Origin: Aliihoeflea aestuarii | Lineage (GTDB): Bacteria > Pseudomonadota > Alphaproteobacteria > Rhizobiales > Rhizobiaceae | Direction of reading: 5' to 3' | Assembly: GCF_024105665.1 (NCBI RefSeq) | Contig: NZ_JAAAMK010000001.1 | Coordinates: forward strand, 124,001 to 188,000 | Length of the DNA: 64,000 bases | In this document: positions 26,910 to 35,824 of the stretch, piece by piece | How positions within the stretch are numbered: the first letter of the stretch is position 1 | Layout of the letters: each line of letters begins with the position of its first letter | The notes under the pieces: generated by a model | What the model was told of the DNA's origin: nothing | The model's database searches: none | The model's input: the letters and a program-made list of their open reading frames with translations, nothing else | Made by a program: the position numbers and the translations under genes

Positions 26910-28535
26910 ATGACATTCATTCCACGCGATTTTTCGCATACGGTCTTCAAGAAGGGCCGCGCGGCCATCGTGGCCGCCGCGCTTGCCGCCTCGACGGCCA
27001 TCGTCCCGTCCGGTACGGCGCTGGCGCAGGACGGCCAGACGATCACCGCCGTCATGCATTCGGGCCTGCGCGTGCTCGACCCGATCATCACGACCGCGCA
27101 CATCACCCGCAACCACGGATACATGATCTACGACGTCCTGATCGCGATGGACGACCAGTTTCAGGTCCACCCGCAAATGGCGGAGTTCGACGTCTCCGAC
27201 GACGGACTGACCTACACTTTCACCCTTCGCGACGGGCTGACATTCCATGACGGCGAGCCGGTTACGGCCGCCGACGCCGTCGCTTCGCTACAGCGCTGGG
27301 GCGAGCGCGATTCGGGCGGCCAGCTCATCTTCGACGTGACCGAAAGTCTCGAGGCGAGCGACGACAAGACGATCACCTGGACGTTGACCGAGCCATTCGC
27401 CCCGCTTCTGGATGTCGTCGGCAAGCAGTCCGCGGTGCCGCCTTTCATCATGCCCGCGCGCGTCGCCGAGACGCCGTCGAGCGAGGCGGTGACGGATTAT
27501 ACGGGCTCCGGCCCGTTCGTTTTCGTGGAAGAGGAATTCGAGCCGGGCGTCTCCGTCACCTATGCCAAGTTCGAGGATTACGTTCCGCGCGATGAACCTG
27601 CCAACTGGATGGCCGGCGGCAAGATCGTCAATGTCGATACCGTGCGCTGGGTGACGATGCCGGACGTGCAGACGGCCATGAACGCGCTCGTCTCCGGCGA
27701 GATCGACTATCTGGAACAGACGCAGATCGATCTTCTCCCGATCCTCGAGGCAAGCCCGGACGTCGTCACCGAAGTCCGCGATCCGCTCGGCTTCCAGACG
27801 ATGGGACGCATGAACTTCAAGCATGCGCCCTTCGACAACGAGCAGATCCGTCAGGCCGCCCTGATGGCGATGGGTCAGGAAGCCGTTCTGGCGACGCTGG
27901 TCGGCAATCCCGACTTTTACGATCAGTGCGGCGCGATCTTCGGCTGCGGAACGCCGCTGGCGACCGAAACCGGGGCCGAGACGCTGACGAGCGGGGGCGA
28001 CCCGGAGGGCGCGCGCGCGCTTCTGGAAGAAGCGGGCTACGACGGCACGCCGGTCGTTCTCATGCAGCCGACCGATGTCACGACACTGACCGCACAGCCG
28101 GTCGTGGTCGCCCAGCAGCTTCGCGACGCCGGCTTCACGGTGGATATGCAGGCGATGGACTGGCAGACGCTTGTCACGCGCCGCGCGAGCCAGTCCGCAC
28201 CGTCCGAGGGCGGCTGGAACATCTTCTTCACCAATTGGGCGATCCCGGAGATCAACACGCCTATCGTCAATCCGATGGTCAACGGACGCGGCGACGATGC
28301 GTGGTTCGGCTGGCCGGAAGACGAGCCGCTCGAAGAGCTGCGCGCCGAATTCATCGCGGCCGGAACGCCGGAAGCACAGGCGGAAGTCGCCGACCGCATC
28401 CAGGCGCATGTCATCGACGTGGTGAATTACGTGCCGCTCGGCCAGTATCTTACCGTGCAGGCCAGACGCACCAACCTCGTCGACATGATCCAGTCTCCGG
28501 TGCCCGTCTTCTGGCAGATAGACAAGAGCGAATAA
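26910..28535 (+). CDS. Dipeptide/oligopeptide-type ABC solute-binding protein (SBP_bac_5)
   Basis: A 541-residue periplasmic binding protein with a signal peptide (about 1-40, ending GTALAQ) and family motifs YTFTLRDGLTFHDGEPVTAADAV near 110 and ALNALVSGEIDYLE-type contact regions. Substrate may be a peptide, but SBP_bac_5 proteins also bind opines, glutathione, nickel and amine compounds. The ATG 26910 follows AGAGGG. A strong hairpin follows the stop before the permease gene. Confidence 0.92.
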   Translation: MTFIPRDFSHTVFKKGRAAIVAAALAASTAIVPSGTALAQDGQTITAVMHSGLRVLDPIITTAHITRNHGYMIYDVLIAMDDQFQVHPQMAEFDVSDDGLTYTFTLRDGLTFHDGEPVTAADAVASLQRWGERDSGGQLIFDVTESLEASDDKTITWTLTEPFAPLLDVVGKQSAVPPFIMPARVAETPSSEAVTDYTGSGPFVFVEEEFEPGVSVTYAKFEDYVPRDEPANWMAGGKIVNVDTVRWVTMPDVQTAMNALVSGEIDYLEQTQIDLLPILEASPDVVTEVRDPLGFQTMGRMNFKHAPFDNEQIRQAALMAMGQEAVLATLVGNPDFYDQCGAIFGCGTPLATETGAETLTSGGDPEGARALLEEAGYDGTPVVLMQPTDVTTLTAQPVVVAQQLRDAGFTVDMQAMDWQTLVTRRASQSAPSEGGWNIFFTNWAIPEINTPIVNPMVNGRGDDAWFGWPEDEPLEELRAEFIAAGTPEAQAEVADRIQAHVIDVVNYVPLGQYLTVQARRTNLVDMIQSPVPVFWQIDKSE

Positions 28536-28548
28536 CGCTTCGACGACA

Positions 28549-28572
28549 GCCTCCGGCCGCACGGCCGGAGGC
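28549..28572 (+). terminator. Intergenic hairpin between binding protein and permease
   Basis: GCCTCCGGCC (28549-28558) pairs perfectly with GGCCGGAGGC (28563-28572) around a 4-base loop: ten GC-rich pairs. It starts 13 bases after the binding-protein stop. There is no T run, so it fits mRNA protection or partial attenuation, which raises binding protein over permease. Confidence 0.65.
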
Positions 28573-28607
28573 GTTCTGCGCATGACATCCAAGGGATAAT
28601 CAAGCCG

Positions 28608-29549
28608 ATGCTGGGCTATATCATCCGGCGCATTCTCGCCGTCATTCCGGTGATGGTGATCGTCGCGATCTTCGTCTTTCTTCTTTTGCGCCTGACGCCG
28701 GGCGACCCTGCCGCCATCATCGCGGGAGATTCGGCGACACCCGCACAGATCCAGCGCATCCGCGAGTCGCTTGGCCTCGCCGATCCGCTCCACATCCAGT
28801 TTATCACCTGGATGGGTCAACTCGCTCAAGGCGACCTCGGCACCTCGATCATCTCGAACCAGCCGGTCACGCGGCTGATCGGCCAGCGCATCTGGCCGAC
28901 GCTTCAGATCGGCACGCTCACCATCATCCTTTCGGTGCTGATCGCCGTGCCGCTCGGCGTTCTGGCGGCGTGGCGCCACCGGACATGGGCCGACTACGCC
29001 GTGATGACCTTCTCGGTTCTGGGCTTTTCCATTCCGGTTTTCGTCATCGGCTATATCTTCATCAAGATCTTCGCCATCGACCTGCGCTGGCTTCCGGTGC
29101 AGGGCTACACCCCGCCCGGCCAGGATCTGCAGGCGTTCTTCACCCGCGCGGTCCTGCCATGCCTGACGCTGGCGACGATCTATATCGCGCTGATCGCGCG
29201 GATGACGCGGGCGAGCCTGCTCGAAGTCCTCGGCGAGGACTATGTGCGCACCGCACGCGCCAAGGGGGTGAAGGAGCATGTCGTCCTTTTCCGTCACGCG
29301 CTGAGAAATGCCGCCGTCCCGATCATGACGATCATCGGCACCGGCTTCGCGCTTCTGATTTCCGGAGTGGTGGTGACGGAGAGCGTCTTCAACATTCCCG
29401 GCATCGGCCGTCTTACCGTCGATGCGATCCTGGCGCGCGACTATCCGGTCATCCAGGCGATGATCCTTCTGACGAGCGCGATCTACGTCTTCATCAACCT
29501 GCTCATCGACATCTCCTACACCTTCTTCGATCCGAGGATTCGCTACTGA
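28608..29549 (+). CDS. ABC transporter permease, DppB type
   Basis: A 313-residue permease of the BPD_transp_1 family with an N-terminal helix (LGYIIRRILAVIPVMVIVAIFVF), the DppB-type TPGDPAAII segment and the EAA loop EVLGEDYVRTARAKGVKE. It is one half of the membrane channel. Its stop overlaps the DppC start (TGATG). Confidence 0.94.
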   Translation: MLGYIIRRILAVIPVMVIVAIFVFLLLRLTPGDPAAIIAGDSATPAQIQRIRESLGLADPLHIQFITWMGQLAQGDLGTSIISNQPVTRLIGQRIWPTLQIGTLTIILSVLIAVPLGVLAAWRHRTWADYAVMTFSVLGFSIPVFVIGYIFIKIFAIDLRWLPVQGYTPPGQDLQAFFTRAVLPCLTLATIYIALIARMTRASLLEVLGEDYVRTARAKGVKEHVVLFRHALRNAAVPIMTIIGTGFALLISGVVVTESVFNIPGIGRLTVDAILARDYPVIQAMILLTSAIYVFINLLIDISYTFFDPRIRY

Positions 29550-30433
29550 TGGCCGCCCAACCGCAACCGACCTCCGCCATGCAGGTCGTGCTGGGCGCGA
29601 TCCAGCTTCCGCGCCGTTGGCGCCTCGGCTTCGGCCCGATTCTCGCGGCGCTCGTGCTTATCGTCATCGTCGTCGCCACCGCGAGCGCCTATCTCTACGT
29701 TCCGCACAACCCAATGAGCATGGATGCGCTCCAGCGCCTGAAAGGACCGAGCGAGACCTACTGGCTCGGCACCGATCCCTATGGCCGCGATCTTTTCTCC
29801 CGCGTGATGGTGGGCGGACAGGTTTCGCTTTTGATCGGCGTTGCGGCCGCGATCGTCTCGGTCCTCATCGGACTGGTGATCGGCCTGATCTCGGGCTTCT
29901 TCCGCATGGCCGATGCATTGATCATGCGCGTCATGGACGCGCTGATGGCGATCCCCTCGATCCTGCTCGCCATCGCGCTCGTCGCGCTCGTCGGCCCCAG
30001 CGTCGGCTCGGTGATCTTCGCCATCACGATCCCCGAGGTTCCGCGCGTCGTGCGCCTCGTGCGCTCGGTCGTCCTTTCTGCCCGCGAGGAGCCTTACGTC
30101 GAGGCGGCCATCGCGCTCGGCTCGTCCATGCCGAAGATCTTGTGGAAGCATCTGATGCCGAACACGCTCGCCCCGCTCATCGTGCAGGGCACCTATATCT
30201 GCGCTTCCGCGATCCTCACCGAAGCGATCCTCTCCTTTCTCGGAGCGGGCGTTTCGACGGAGATTCCGACCTGGGGCAACATCATGGCCGAGGGACGGAT
30301 GTTCTTCCAGATCAAGCCGGAACTGATCTTCTGGCCGGGCCTGCTTCTGTCGCTGTGCATCCTGTCCATCAACCTTCTCGGCGACACCGCGCGCGACCTG
30401 CTCGATCCGCGCCTCAAAAAGCGCGAGGCCTGA
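29549..30433 (+). CDS. ABC transporter permease, DppC type
   Basis: A 294-residue second permease with WLGTDPYGRDLFSRVMVGGQVSL, the DppC signature, six membrane helices and the EAA loop EPYVEAAIALGSSMPKILWKH. The start ATG 29549 overlaps the DppB stop; a longer reading to 28970 lies in DppB and is rejected. It is 3 bases from the fused ATPase gene. Confidence 0.94.
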   Translation: MAAQPQPTSAMQVVLGAIQLPRRWRLGFGPILAALVLIVIVVATASAYLYVPHNPMSMDALQRLKGPSETYWLGTDPYGRDLFSRVMVGGQVSLLIGVAAAIVSVLIGLVIGLISGFFRMADALIMRVMDALMAIPSILLAIALVALVGPSVGSVIFAITIPEVPRVVRLVRSVVLSAREEPYVEAAIALGSSMPKILWKHLMPNTLAPLIVQGTYICASAILTEAILSFLGAGVSTEIPTWGNIMAEGRMFFQIKPELIFWPGLLLSLCILSINLLGDTARDLLDPRLKKREA

Positions 30434-30436
30434 GCC

Positions 30437-32098
30437 ATGCAGTTCCGCAACCGTCCTTTCGATACGGCGCCCGTCGCGCTGAAGATCGAAAAGCTTACCG
30501 TGCGCACGGCGAACGACGACGATGCCGTCAAGATTCTGGACCAGATCGACGTGACCATCCGCGAAGGCGAGACGGTCTGTCTCGTCGGCGAAAGCGGTTC
30601 GGGCAAGTCCGTCACGTCGCTCGCAATCATGGGTCTTTTGCCCAAGGGGGCGCTGGAAGTGGCCGGCGGACGTGTCGAACTCGACGGCATGAACCTCCTC
30701 GACCTCGACGCCTCCACCATGCGCAAGCTGCGCGCCAGCCGGATCTCGATGATCTTCCAGGAGCCGATGACGGCGCTCAACCCGGTGATGAAGGTCGGCG
30801 ACCAGATCGAGGAAGTGCTGGACAGCCACACCAAACTGCCCGCGCGCGAGAAGAAGAAGCGCGTGATCGACATCATGGAGCAGGTTCACCTGCCCGATGT
30901 CGAGCGCATCTACGGCTCCTACCCACATCAGCTTTCGGGCGGACAGCGCCAGCGTATCATGATCGCCATGGCGCTGATCCTCGAACCGAAGCTTCTGATC
31001 GCCGACGAGCCGACGACCGCGCTCGACGTGACGACGCAGAACCAGGTCCTGAAGCTCATCGCCGAGTTGCAGGAGCGGCACGGAACGGCCGTCCTTTTCA
31101 TCACGCACGACATGGGCGTCGTCGCCGAGATCGCCGATACGGTCTATGTCATGCGCCACGGCAAGATCGTGGAAAGCGCGCCCATCGAAACGCTTTTGCG
31201 CTCGCCGCAGAAAGACTATACGCGCAACCTTCTTGAAGCGGTGCCGAGCCTCATTCCGCGCGATGCACGCCCGCTGGCGGACGGCGCCCCCGCGCTCGAC
31301 GTCGAGGGCCTGACCAAGGTCTACGATACGCGCAGCTTCTTCGGTCGCGGGCGCGAAACGCGGGCGGCGCAGGATGTGCGCTTTGCGATCCGGCCGGGTC
31401 GCACGCTCGGCATCGTCGGCGAAAGCGGCTCGGGAAAATCGACGGTCGCGCGCTGCATCATGCGGCTGATCGACCCGACGGACGGTCGCATCACGGTCGG
31501 CAAGGCGGATATCGCCAAGCTTGGACGCGCCGCGCTCCAGCCGCATCGAAAGCACATCCAGATCGTCTTTCAGGACCCGTTCCGCTCGCTCAATCCACGC
31601 TGGAAGGTCGGCGACAGCCTGATCGAGGGACCGCTGAATTTCGGGCAATCGCGCAAGCAGGCCCTCGATCATGCGCGCGAACTGATGGAACTGGTCGGCC
31701 TGCCGCCCGACGCGCTCGGGCGCTATCCGCACCAGTTCTCCGGCGGCCAGCGACAGCGCATCGCGATCGCCCGCGCCATCGCCATGCGGCCCGACGTTCT
31801 CGTCGCGGACGAGGCCGTCTCGGCGCTCGACGTTTCGGTGCAGGCGCAGGTCCTGAAGCTTCTCGACGATCTTCAGGAAAAGCTCGGCATCGCGATCCTT
31901 TTCATCACGCACGATCTGCGCGTCGCAGCTCAGATCTGCGACGATGTCGTCGTGATGCAGCATGGCAGGATCGTCGAGCACGACACCGCCGGCAATGTGC
32001 TGTCGCGCCCGCAGCACGAATATACGCGCGCGCTGATCGACGCGGCCCCCGGCCGTCGCTGGGATTTCGCGAATTTCCGCGAACTGGCCACGGCCTGA
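30437..32098 (+). CDS. Fused double ABC ATPase (DppD-DppF type)
   Basis: A 553-residue protein with two complete nucleotide-binding domains. The first has Walker A GESGSGKS near 50, signature LSGGQRQRI and the Walker [13 protein letters not shown]; the second has GESGSGKST near 330, FSGGQRQRI and [12 protein letters not shown]. Each half ends in the oligopeptide-transporter type (EYTRALIDAAPG). One gene here replaces separate dppD and dppF. It powers the DppBC channel. Confidence 0.94.
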   Translation: MQFRNRPFDTAPVALKIEKLTVRTANDDDAVKILDQIDVTIREGETVCLVGESGSGKSVTSLAIMGLLPKGALEVAGGRVELDGMNLLDLDASTMRKLRASRISMIFQEPMTALNPVMKVGDQIEEVLDSHTKLPAREKKKRVIDIMEQVHLPDVERIYGSYPHQLSGGQRQRIMIAMALILEPKLLIADEPTTALDVTTQNQVLKLIAELQERHGTAVLFITHDMGVVAEIADTVYVMRHGKIVESAPIETLLRSPQKDYTRNLLEAVPSLIPRDARPLADGAPALDVEGLTKVYDTRSFFGRGRETRAAQDVRFAIRPGRTLGIVGESGSGKSTVARCIMRLIDPTDGRITVGKADIAKLGRAALQPHRKHIQIVFQDPFRSLNPRWKVGDSLIEGPLNFGQSRKQALDHARELMELVGLPPDALGRYPHQFSGGQRQRIAIARAIAMRPDVLVADEAVSALDVSVQAQVLKLLDDLQEKLGIAILFITHDLRVAAQICDDVVVMQHGRIVEHDTAGNVLSRPQHEYTRALIDAAPGRRWDFANFRELATA

Positions 32099-32108
32099 AA
32101 GACGACGC

Positions 32109-33398
32109 ATGCAACTTTCCGAAGACATTCGCTCAAAGATCATCGAGGCCGTTAATGCGGGGTTCGACGATCAGATCGCGTTCACGCGCGAACTGGTCGC
32201 GTTTCCCTCGCAGCGTGGCGCCGAACACGCGGTTCAGGATCACATCTTTCGGCAAATGCGCCAGCGCGGCTATGCGATGGAACGTTTCGAGATGGATCGC
32301 GCAGCGCTCGAAAGCCATCCGGGCGGCGGCGCATGGTCCGACACCCATTCGTCCGCGCCCATCGTCGTCGGCATCCATCGACCGCGCGAGGAAATGGGCC
32401 GGTCGCTCATCTTGCAGGCGCATGTCGACGTCGTGCCGGAAGGCCCGCACGCAATGTGGGAGCGCGCGCCCTATGCCGGCGAGATCGACGGCGACTGGAT
32501 GTATGGCCGCGGCGCGGCCGACATGAAGGCTGGCGCGGCGGCGAACCTCTTCGCGCTCGATGCGCTGCGCCGGATCGGGCTTCAGCCTGCCGCCACCGTC
32601 TACATCCAGTCGGTGGTGGAGGAGGAATCGACCGGCAATGGCGCCCTGATGACGCATCTGCGCGGCTACCGGGCCGATGCGGCGCTCATTCCGGAGCCCG
32701 AGGACGAGGAACTGGTCCGTGCCAATATCGGCGTCCTGTGGTTCCGCATCGAGGTCAGCGGCCTGCCGGTCCACGTCTCCGACATGGGAACGGGATCGAA
32801 CGCCATCGACGCCGCATGGCGTGTGATCGGCGAATTGCGCGCGCTGGAGGCCGAATGGAATGCGCGTGCGAAGGACGACCCCCATTTCGGCGACGATCCG
32901 CATCCGCTCAATCTCAATATCGGCAAGATCGAGGGTGGAGACTGGGCGTCGTCCGTGCCCTGCTGGTGCGCGGTCGATTGCCGGATCGCGATCCTGCCCG
33001 GCATGGACGCACATGAAGCGGCGCGCGAGATCGAAGGCCGCATCGCCGCATTCACGCGCGCTGACAGCTATCTGGCGAACAATCCGCCGAAGGTGATCTT
33101 CAACGGCTTTCGCGCGCAAGGTTATGTGCTCGAACCTGGCTCCGACGCCGAAGCGGTTCTGGCAAAAGCGCATCGCGAGGCCATCGGCAAGCCGCTTAAC
33201 CTGCGCACGGCCCGCGCCTATCTCGATGCGCGCGTCTATGCTCTTTACGACCGCATCCCCGCGCTCTGCTACGGGCCGACGGGAAAGAACGTCCATGGCT
33301 ACAACGAATGCGTCAGCCTGCCTTCTGTGAGGCGCATCACGGCGGCCATGGCGCTTTTCATCGCCGAGTGGTGCGGCGTCGAGTCGATCGAAACCTGA
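32109..33398 (+). CDS. M20-family deacylase (ArgE/DapE-like), first of three
   Basis: A 429-residue di-zinc hydrolase. Metal and catalytic residues are H105 and D107 (QAHVDVVPEG), D138 (GRGAADMKAG), and catalytic E171-E172 (VVEEESTGN). The ArgE/DapE-type deacylases remove N-acyl groups from amino acids. It follows the ATPase gene by 10 bases, so it belongs to the transporter operon. Substrate is unknown; the imported compound is the obvious candidate. Confidence 0.9.
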   Translation: MQLSEDIRSKIIEAVNAGFDDQIAFTRELVAFPSQRGAEHAVQDHIFRQMRQRGYAMERFEMDRAALESHPGGGAWSDTHSSAPIVVGIHRPREEMGRSLILQAHVDVVPEGPHAMWERAPYAGEIDGDWMYGRGAADMKAGAAANLFALDALRRIGLQPAATVYIQSVVEEESTGNGALMTHLRGYRADAALIPEPEDEELVRANIGVLWFRIEVSGLPVHVSDMGTGSNAIDAAWRVIGELRALEAEWNARAKDDPHFGDDPHPLNLNIGKIEGGDWASSVPCWCAVDCRIAILPGMDAHEAAREIEGRIAAFTRADSYLANNPPKVIFNGFRAQGYVLEPGSDAEAVLAKAHREAIGKPLNLRTARAYLDARVYALYDRIPALCYGPTGKNVHGYNECVSLPSVRRITAAMALFIAEWCGVESIET

Positions 33399-33422
33399 AT
33401 TTCAAAATCTGGGAGAATGACA

Positions 33423-34580
33423 ATGCCGACCTTGCCGCGGATCGAGGAATATACCGACGAACTGACAGCGATCCGGCGTGATCTGCACGCGCACCCGGAA
33501 ATCGGGTTCGAGGAAACGCGCACCTCCGGCATCGTCGCCGACAAGCTGAAATCCTGGGGCATCGAGGTGCACACGGGCATCGGCAAGACCGGGGTCATCG
33601 GCGTTCTCGAAGGCAAGCGCGAAGGACGCACCATCGGCCTTCGCGCCGATATGGACGCGCTGCCCATGGACGAGGAAACGAACCTGCCGTGGCGCTCGAA
33701 GACGCCGGGCAAATTCCATGGCTGCGGCCATGACGGGCACACGACGATGCTGCTTGGCGCTGCTCGCTATCTTGCCGAAACGCGCGATTTCGCCGGCAAG
33801 GCCGTCTTTATCTTCCAGCCGGCCGAAGAGGGGCTCGGCGGCGCGCGCGCCATGCTCGCCGAAGGGCTTTTCGAGCGCTTTCCCTGCGACGAAATCTACG
33901 GGCTTCACAACAACCCGCTGGCCGGGCCGAACGAAATCGGCGTGAAGCCCGGACCGGCGATGGCCGGTTCCACCTTCTTCGACATCGTGGTCAAGGGCGT
34001 GGGCAGCCACGGGGCGATGCCGCATCATTCGCGCGACCCGATCGTCGCCGTCACCTCGCTCGTCCAGTCGCTCCAGTCGATCGTCTCGCGCAACGTGCCC
34101 GCGATCAAGCCGGCGGTGCTGTCGGTAACGCAGATCCATTCGGGCTCGGCCTATAACGTCGTTCCGGATCGCGCGACGATCGGCGGGACGATCCGTTACT
34201 TCGACGACGAGGTGAAGGATTTGATCTTGCGCCGTGTGCGTGAGGCTTGCGAGGGCTGCGCCAAGCTCTTCGACGTCGAGGTCGAGGCGGATTTGCGCGA
34301 CACATTCACCGTTCTGATGAACGACGCGGACCTGACGGAAGCCTATCTCGATGCCGCTCGCGACATCGTCGGCGAGGCGAACGTGTCGACCAAGAACGAC
34401 CTCGTCATGGGCTCGGAGGATTTCGCCGACATGCTCAAGGCCGTGCCCGGCGCCTATTGCACCATCGGACATGCAGGCGACGTCCCGGTTCACAATCCCG
34501 CTTTCGTTCTCGATGACGGCATCCTGCCGGTCGGTGCCAGCCTCATGGCCCGCATCGTCGAAAAGCGCCTGCCACTTTGA
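33423..34580 (+). CDS. M20D-family amidohydrolase (hippurate/N-acyl-amino-acid hydrolase type)
   Basis: A 385-residue amidohydrolase with the M20D signature RRDLHAHPEIGFEE, LRADMDALPM and HGCGHDGHT, and the PAEEGLGG glutamate pair. This subfamily cleaves N-acyl amino acids, hippurate or auxin conjugates. The ATG 33423 is 7 bases after GGGAG; ATG 33417 lies too close to it. Second of the three M20 genes. Confidence 0.92.
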   Translation: MPTLPRIEEYTDELTAIRRDLHAHPEIGFEETRTSGIVADKLKSWGIEVHTGIGKTGVIGVLEGKREGRTIGLRADMDALPMDEETNLPWRSKTPGKFHGCGHDGHTTMLLGAARYLAETRDFAGKAVFIFQPAEEGLGGARAMLAEGLFERFPCDEIYGLHNNPLAGPNEIGVKPGPAMAGSTFFDIVVKGVGSHGAMPHHSRDPIVAVTSLVQSLQSIVSRNVPAIKPAVLSVTQIHSGSAYNVVPDRATIGGTIRYFDDEVKDLILRRVREACEGCAKLFDVEVEADLRDTFTVLMNDADLTEAYLDAARDIVGEANVSTKNDLVMGSEDFADMLKAVPGAYCTIGHAGDVPVHNPAFVLDDGILPVGASLMARIVEKRLPL

Positions 34581-34594
34581 TCCGGGGAACCAGC

Positions 34595-35725
34595 ATGAAT
34601 ATCAACGAACTTCCCTTCGACGCCGACGCGATGCTTGCGGGGCTGAAGCCCTGGGTCGAATGCGAAAGCCCGACCTTCGAAGCCGCCGCCGTCGACCGGA
34701 TGATGGATCTGGCAAGCTACGACCTCGCCGCCGCCGGGGCTGAAATCGAACGCATCCCCGGCCGCATGGGATTTGGCGGGTCGGTGCGCGCGCGCTTTCC
34801 GCACAAGAATTCGGGAGCGCCCGGCATTCTCATATCCGGCCATCTCGACACGGTTCACCCCGTCGGCACGCTCCAGAAACTGCCTTTCCGGCGCGAGGGC
34901 AACAAGGCTTATGGGCCGGGCATCCAGGACATGAAGGGCGGAAACTACGTCGCCGTCGAGGCGATCCGGCAGCTTGCCCTTGCCGGCATCGAAACGCCCC
35001 TGCCCGTGACCGTCCTCTTCACGCCCGATGAGGAGGGCGGCACGCCGTCCACGCGCGAACTCATCGAGATGGAGGCGCGGAAAAACAAATATGTTCTGGT
35101 GCCGGAACCCGCGCGGCCGGACGGCGGCGCGGTGACGGGGCGCTATGCGATCGCGCGCTTCAATCTCAAGACCGAGGGACGGCCGAGCCACGCCGGCTGG
35201 GCATTGAAGGAGGGACGCTCGGCGATCGCCATGATGGCGCGCAAGCTGCTCGAGGTCGAGAAGATGACCACGGACGACTGCACCTTCTCGGTTGGCGTGA
35301 TCCACGCCGGGCAGTGGGTGAACTGCGTTTCATCGCAATGCCACGCCGAAGCGCTGTCGATGGCAAAGCGCCAGGACGACCTCGACAAGGGCGTCGAAGC
35401 GATGCTCGCTTTGTCGACCGAAGAAAACGACGTGACTTTCGAAGTGACGCGCGGCGTCACACGCCCGGTCTGGGAACCGGATGCGGGCACGATGGCGCTG
35501 TACGAGATCGGCAGGCAGGTCGCCGCCGAGATCGGCTTCGACCTGACCCATGGCAGCGCCGGCGGCGGATCGGACGGCAACTTCACCGGAGCGCTCGGCA
35601 TTCCGACGCTGGACTCGATCGGCGTGCGCGGCGCGGGGCTGCATACTCTGAACGAGCATATCGAAGTGGACAGCCTCGTCGAACGCGCCCGCCTGATGGC
35701 CGGGCTGATCGCCAGGCTGGACTGA
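34595..35725 (+). CDS. M20-family peptidase (carboxypeptidase G2-like), third of three
   Basis: A 376-residue di-zinc peptidase. Residues are H83 and D85 (SGHLDTVHPVG), D112 (GPGIQDMKGGN) and catalytic E146-E147 (TPDEEGGT). The dimerisation-domain segment EGRPSHAGWALKEGRSAI is intact. It is closest to glutamate carboxypeptidase-type enzymes that release C-terminal glutamate or cleave N-acyl bonds. Last gene of the operon; a terminator follows 27 bases later. Confidence 0.9.
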   Translation: MNINELPFDADAMLAGLKPWVECESPTFEAAAVDRMMDLASYDLAAAGAEIERIPGRMGFGGSVRARFPHKNSGAPGILISGHLDTVHPVGTLQKLPFRREGNKAYGPGIQDMKGGNYVAVEAIRQLALAGIETPLPVTVLFTPDEEGGTPSTRELIEMEARKNKYVLVPEPARPDGGAVTGRYAIARFNLKTEGRPSHAGWALKEGRSAIAMMARKLLEVEKMTTDDCTFSVGVIHAGQWVNCVSSQCHAEALSMAKRQDDLDKGVEAMLALSTEENDVTFEVTRGVTRPVWEPDAGTMALYEIGRQVAAEIGFDLTHGSAGGGSDGNFTGALGIPTLDSIGVRGAGLHTLNEHIEVDSLVERARLMAGLIARLD

Positions 35726-35751
35726 AACCGGCCTGTCGGGGCGAAAACTGC

Positions 35752-35793
35752 AAGGTCCGCCGGGTGTCGCCATGGCGGACCTTTACCGTTTTT
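35752..35793 (+). terminator. Terminator of the M81-Dpp-M20 operon
   Basis: AAGGTCCGCC (35752-35761) pairs perfectly with GGCGGACCTT (35774-35783) around a 12-base loop, followed by TACCG and a T5 run. It lies between the last M20 gene and the convergent dehydratase gene. Confidence 0.8.
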
Positions 35794-35824
35794 AGACGCC
35801 GCGGAACCGCAGTTCCTTCATTGC

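Noticed and set aside
25260-27248. 662-codon minus-strand open frame
   Set aside because: Shadow of the M81 and binding-protein genes; no ribosome site or domain.
29543-32143. 866-codon minus-strand open frame opposite the Dpp permease/ATPase genes
   Set aside because: Antisense shadow: the plus strand carries complete Walker A, signature and Walker B motifs and permease loops; the minus-strand protein is Arg/His/Asp-rich with no recognisable domain, as is usual for shadow frames in GC-rich DNA.
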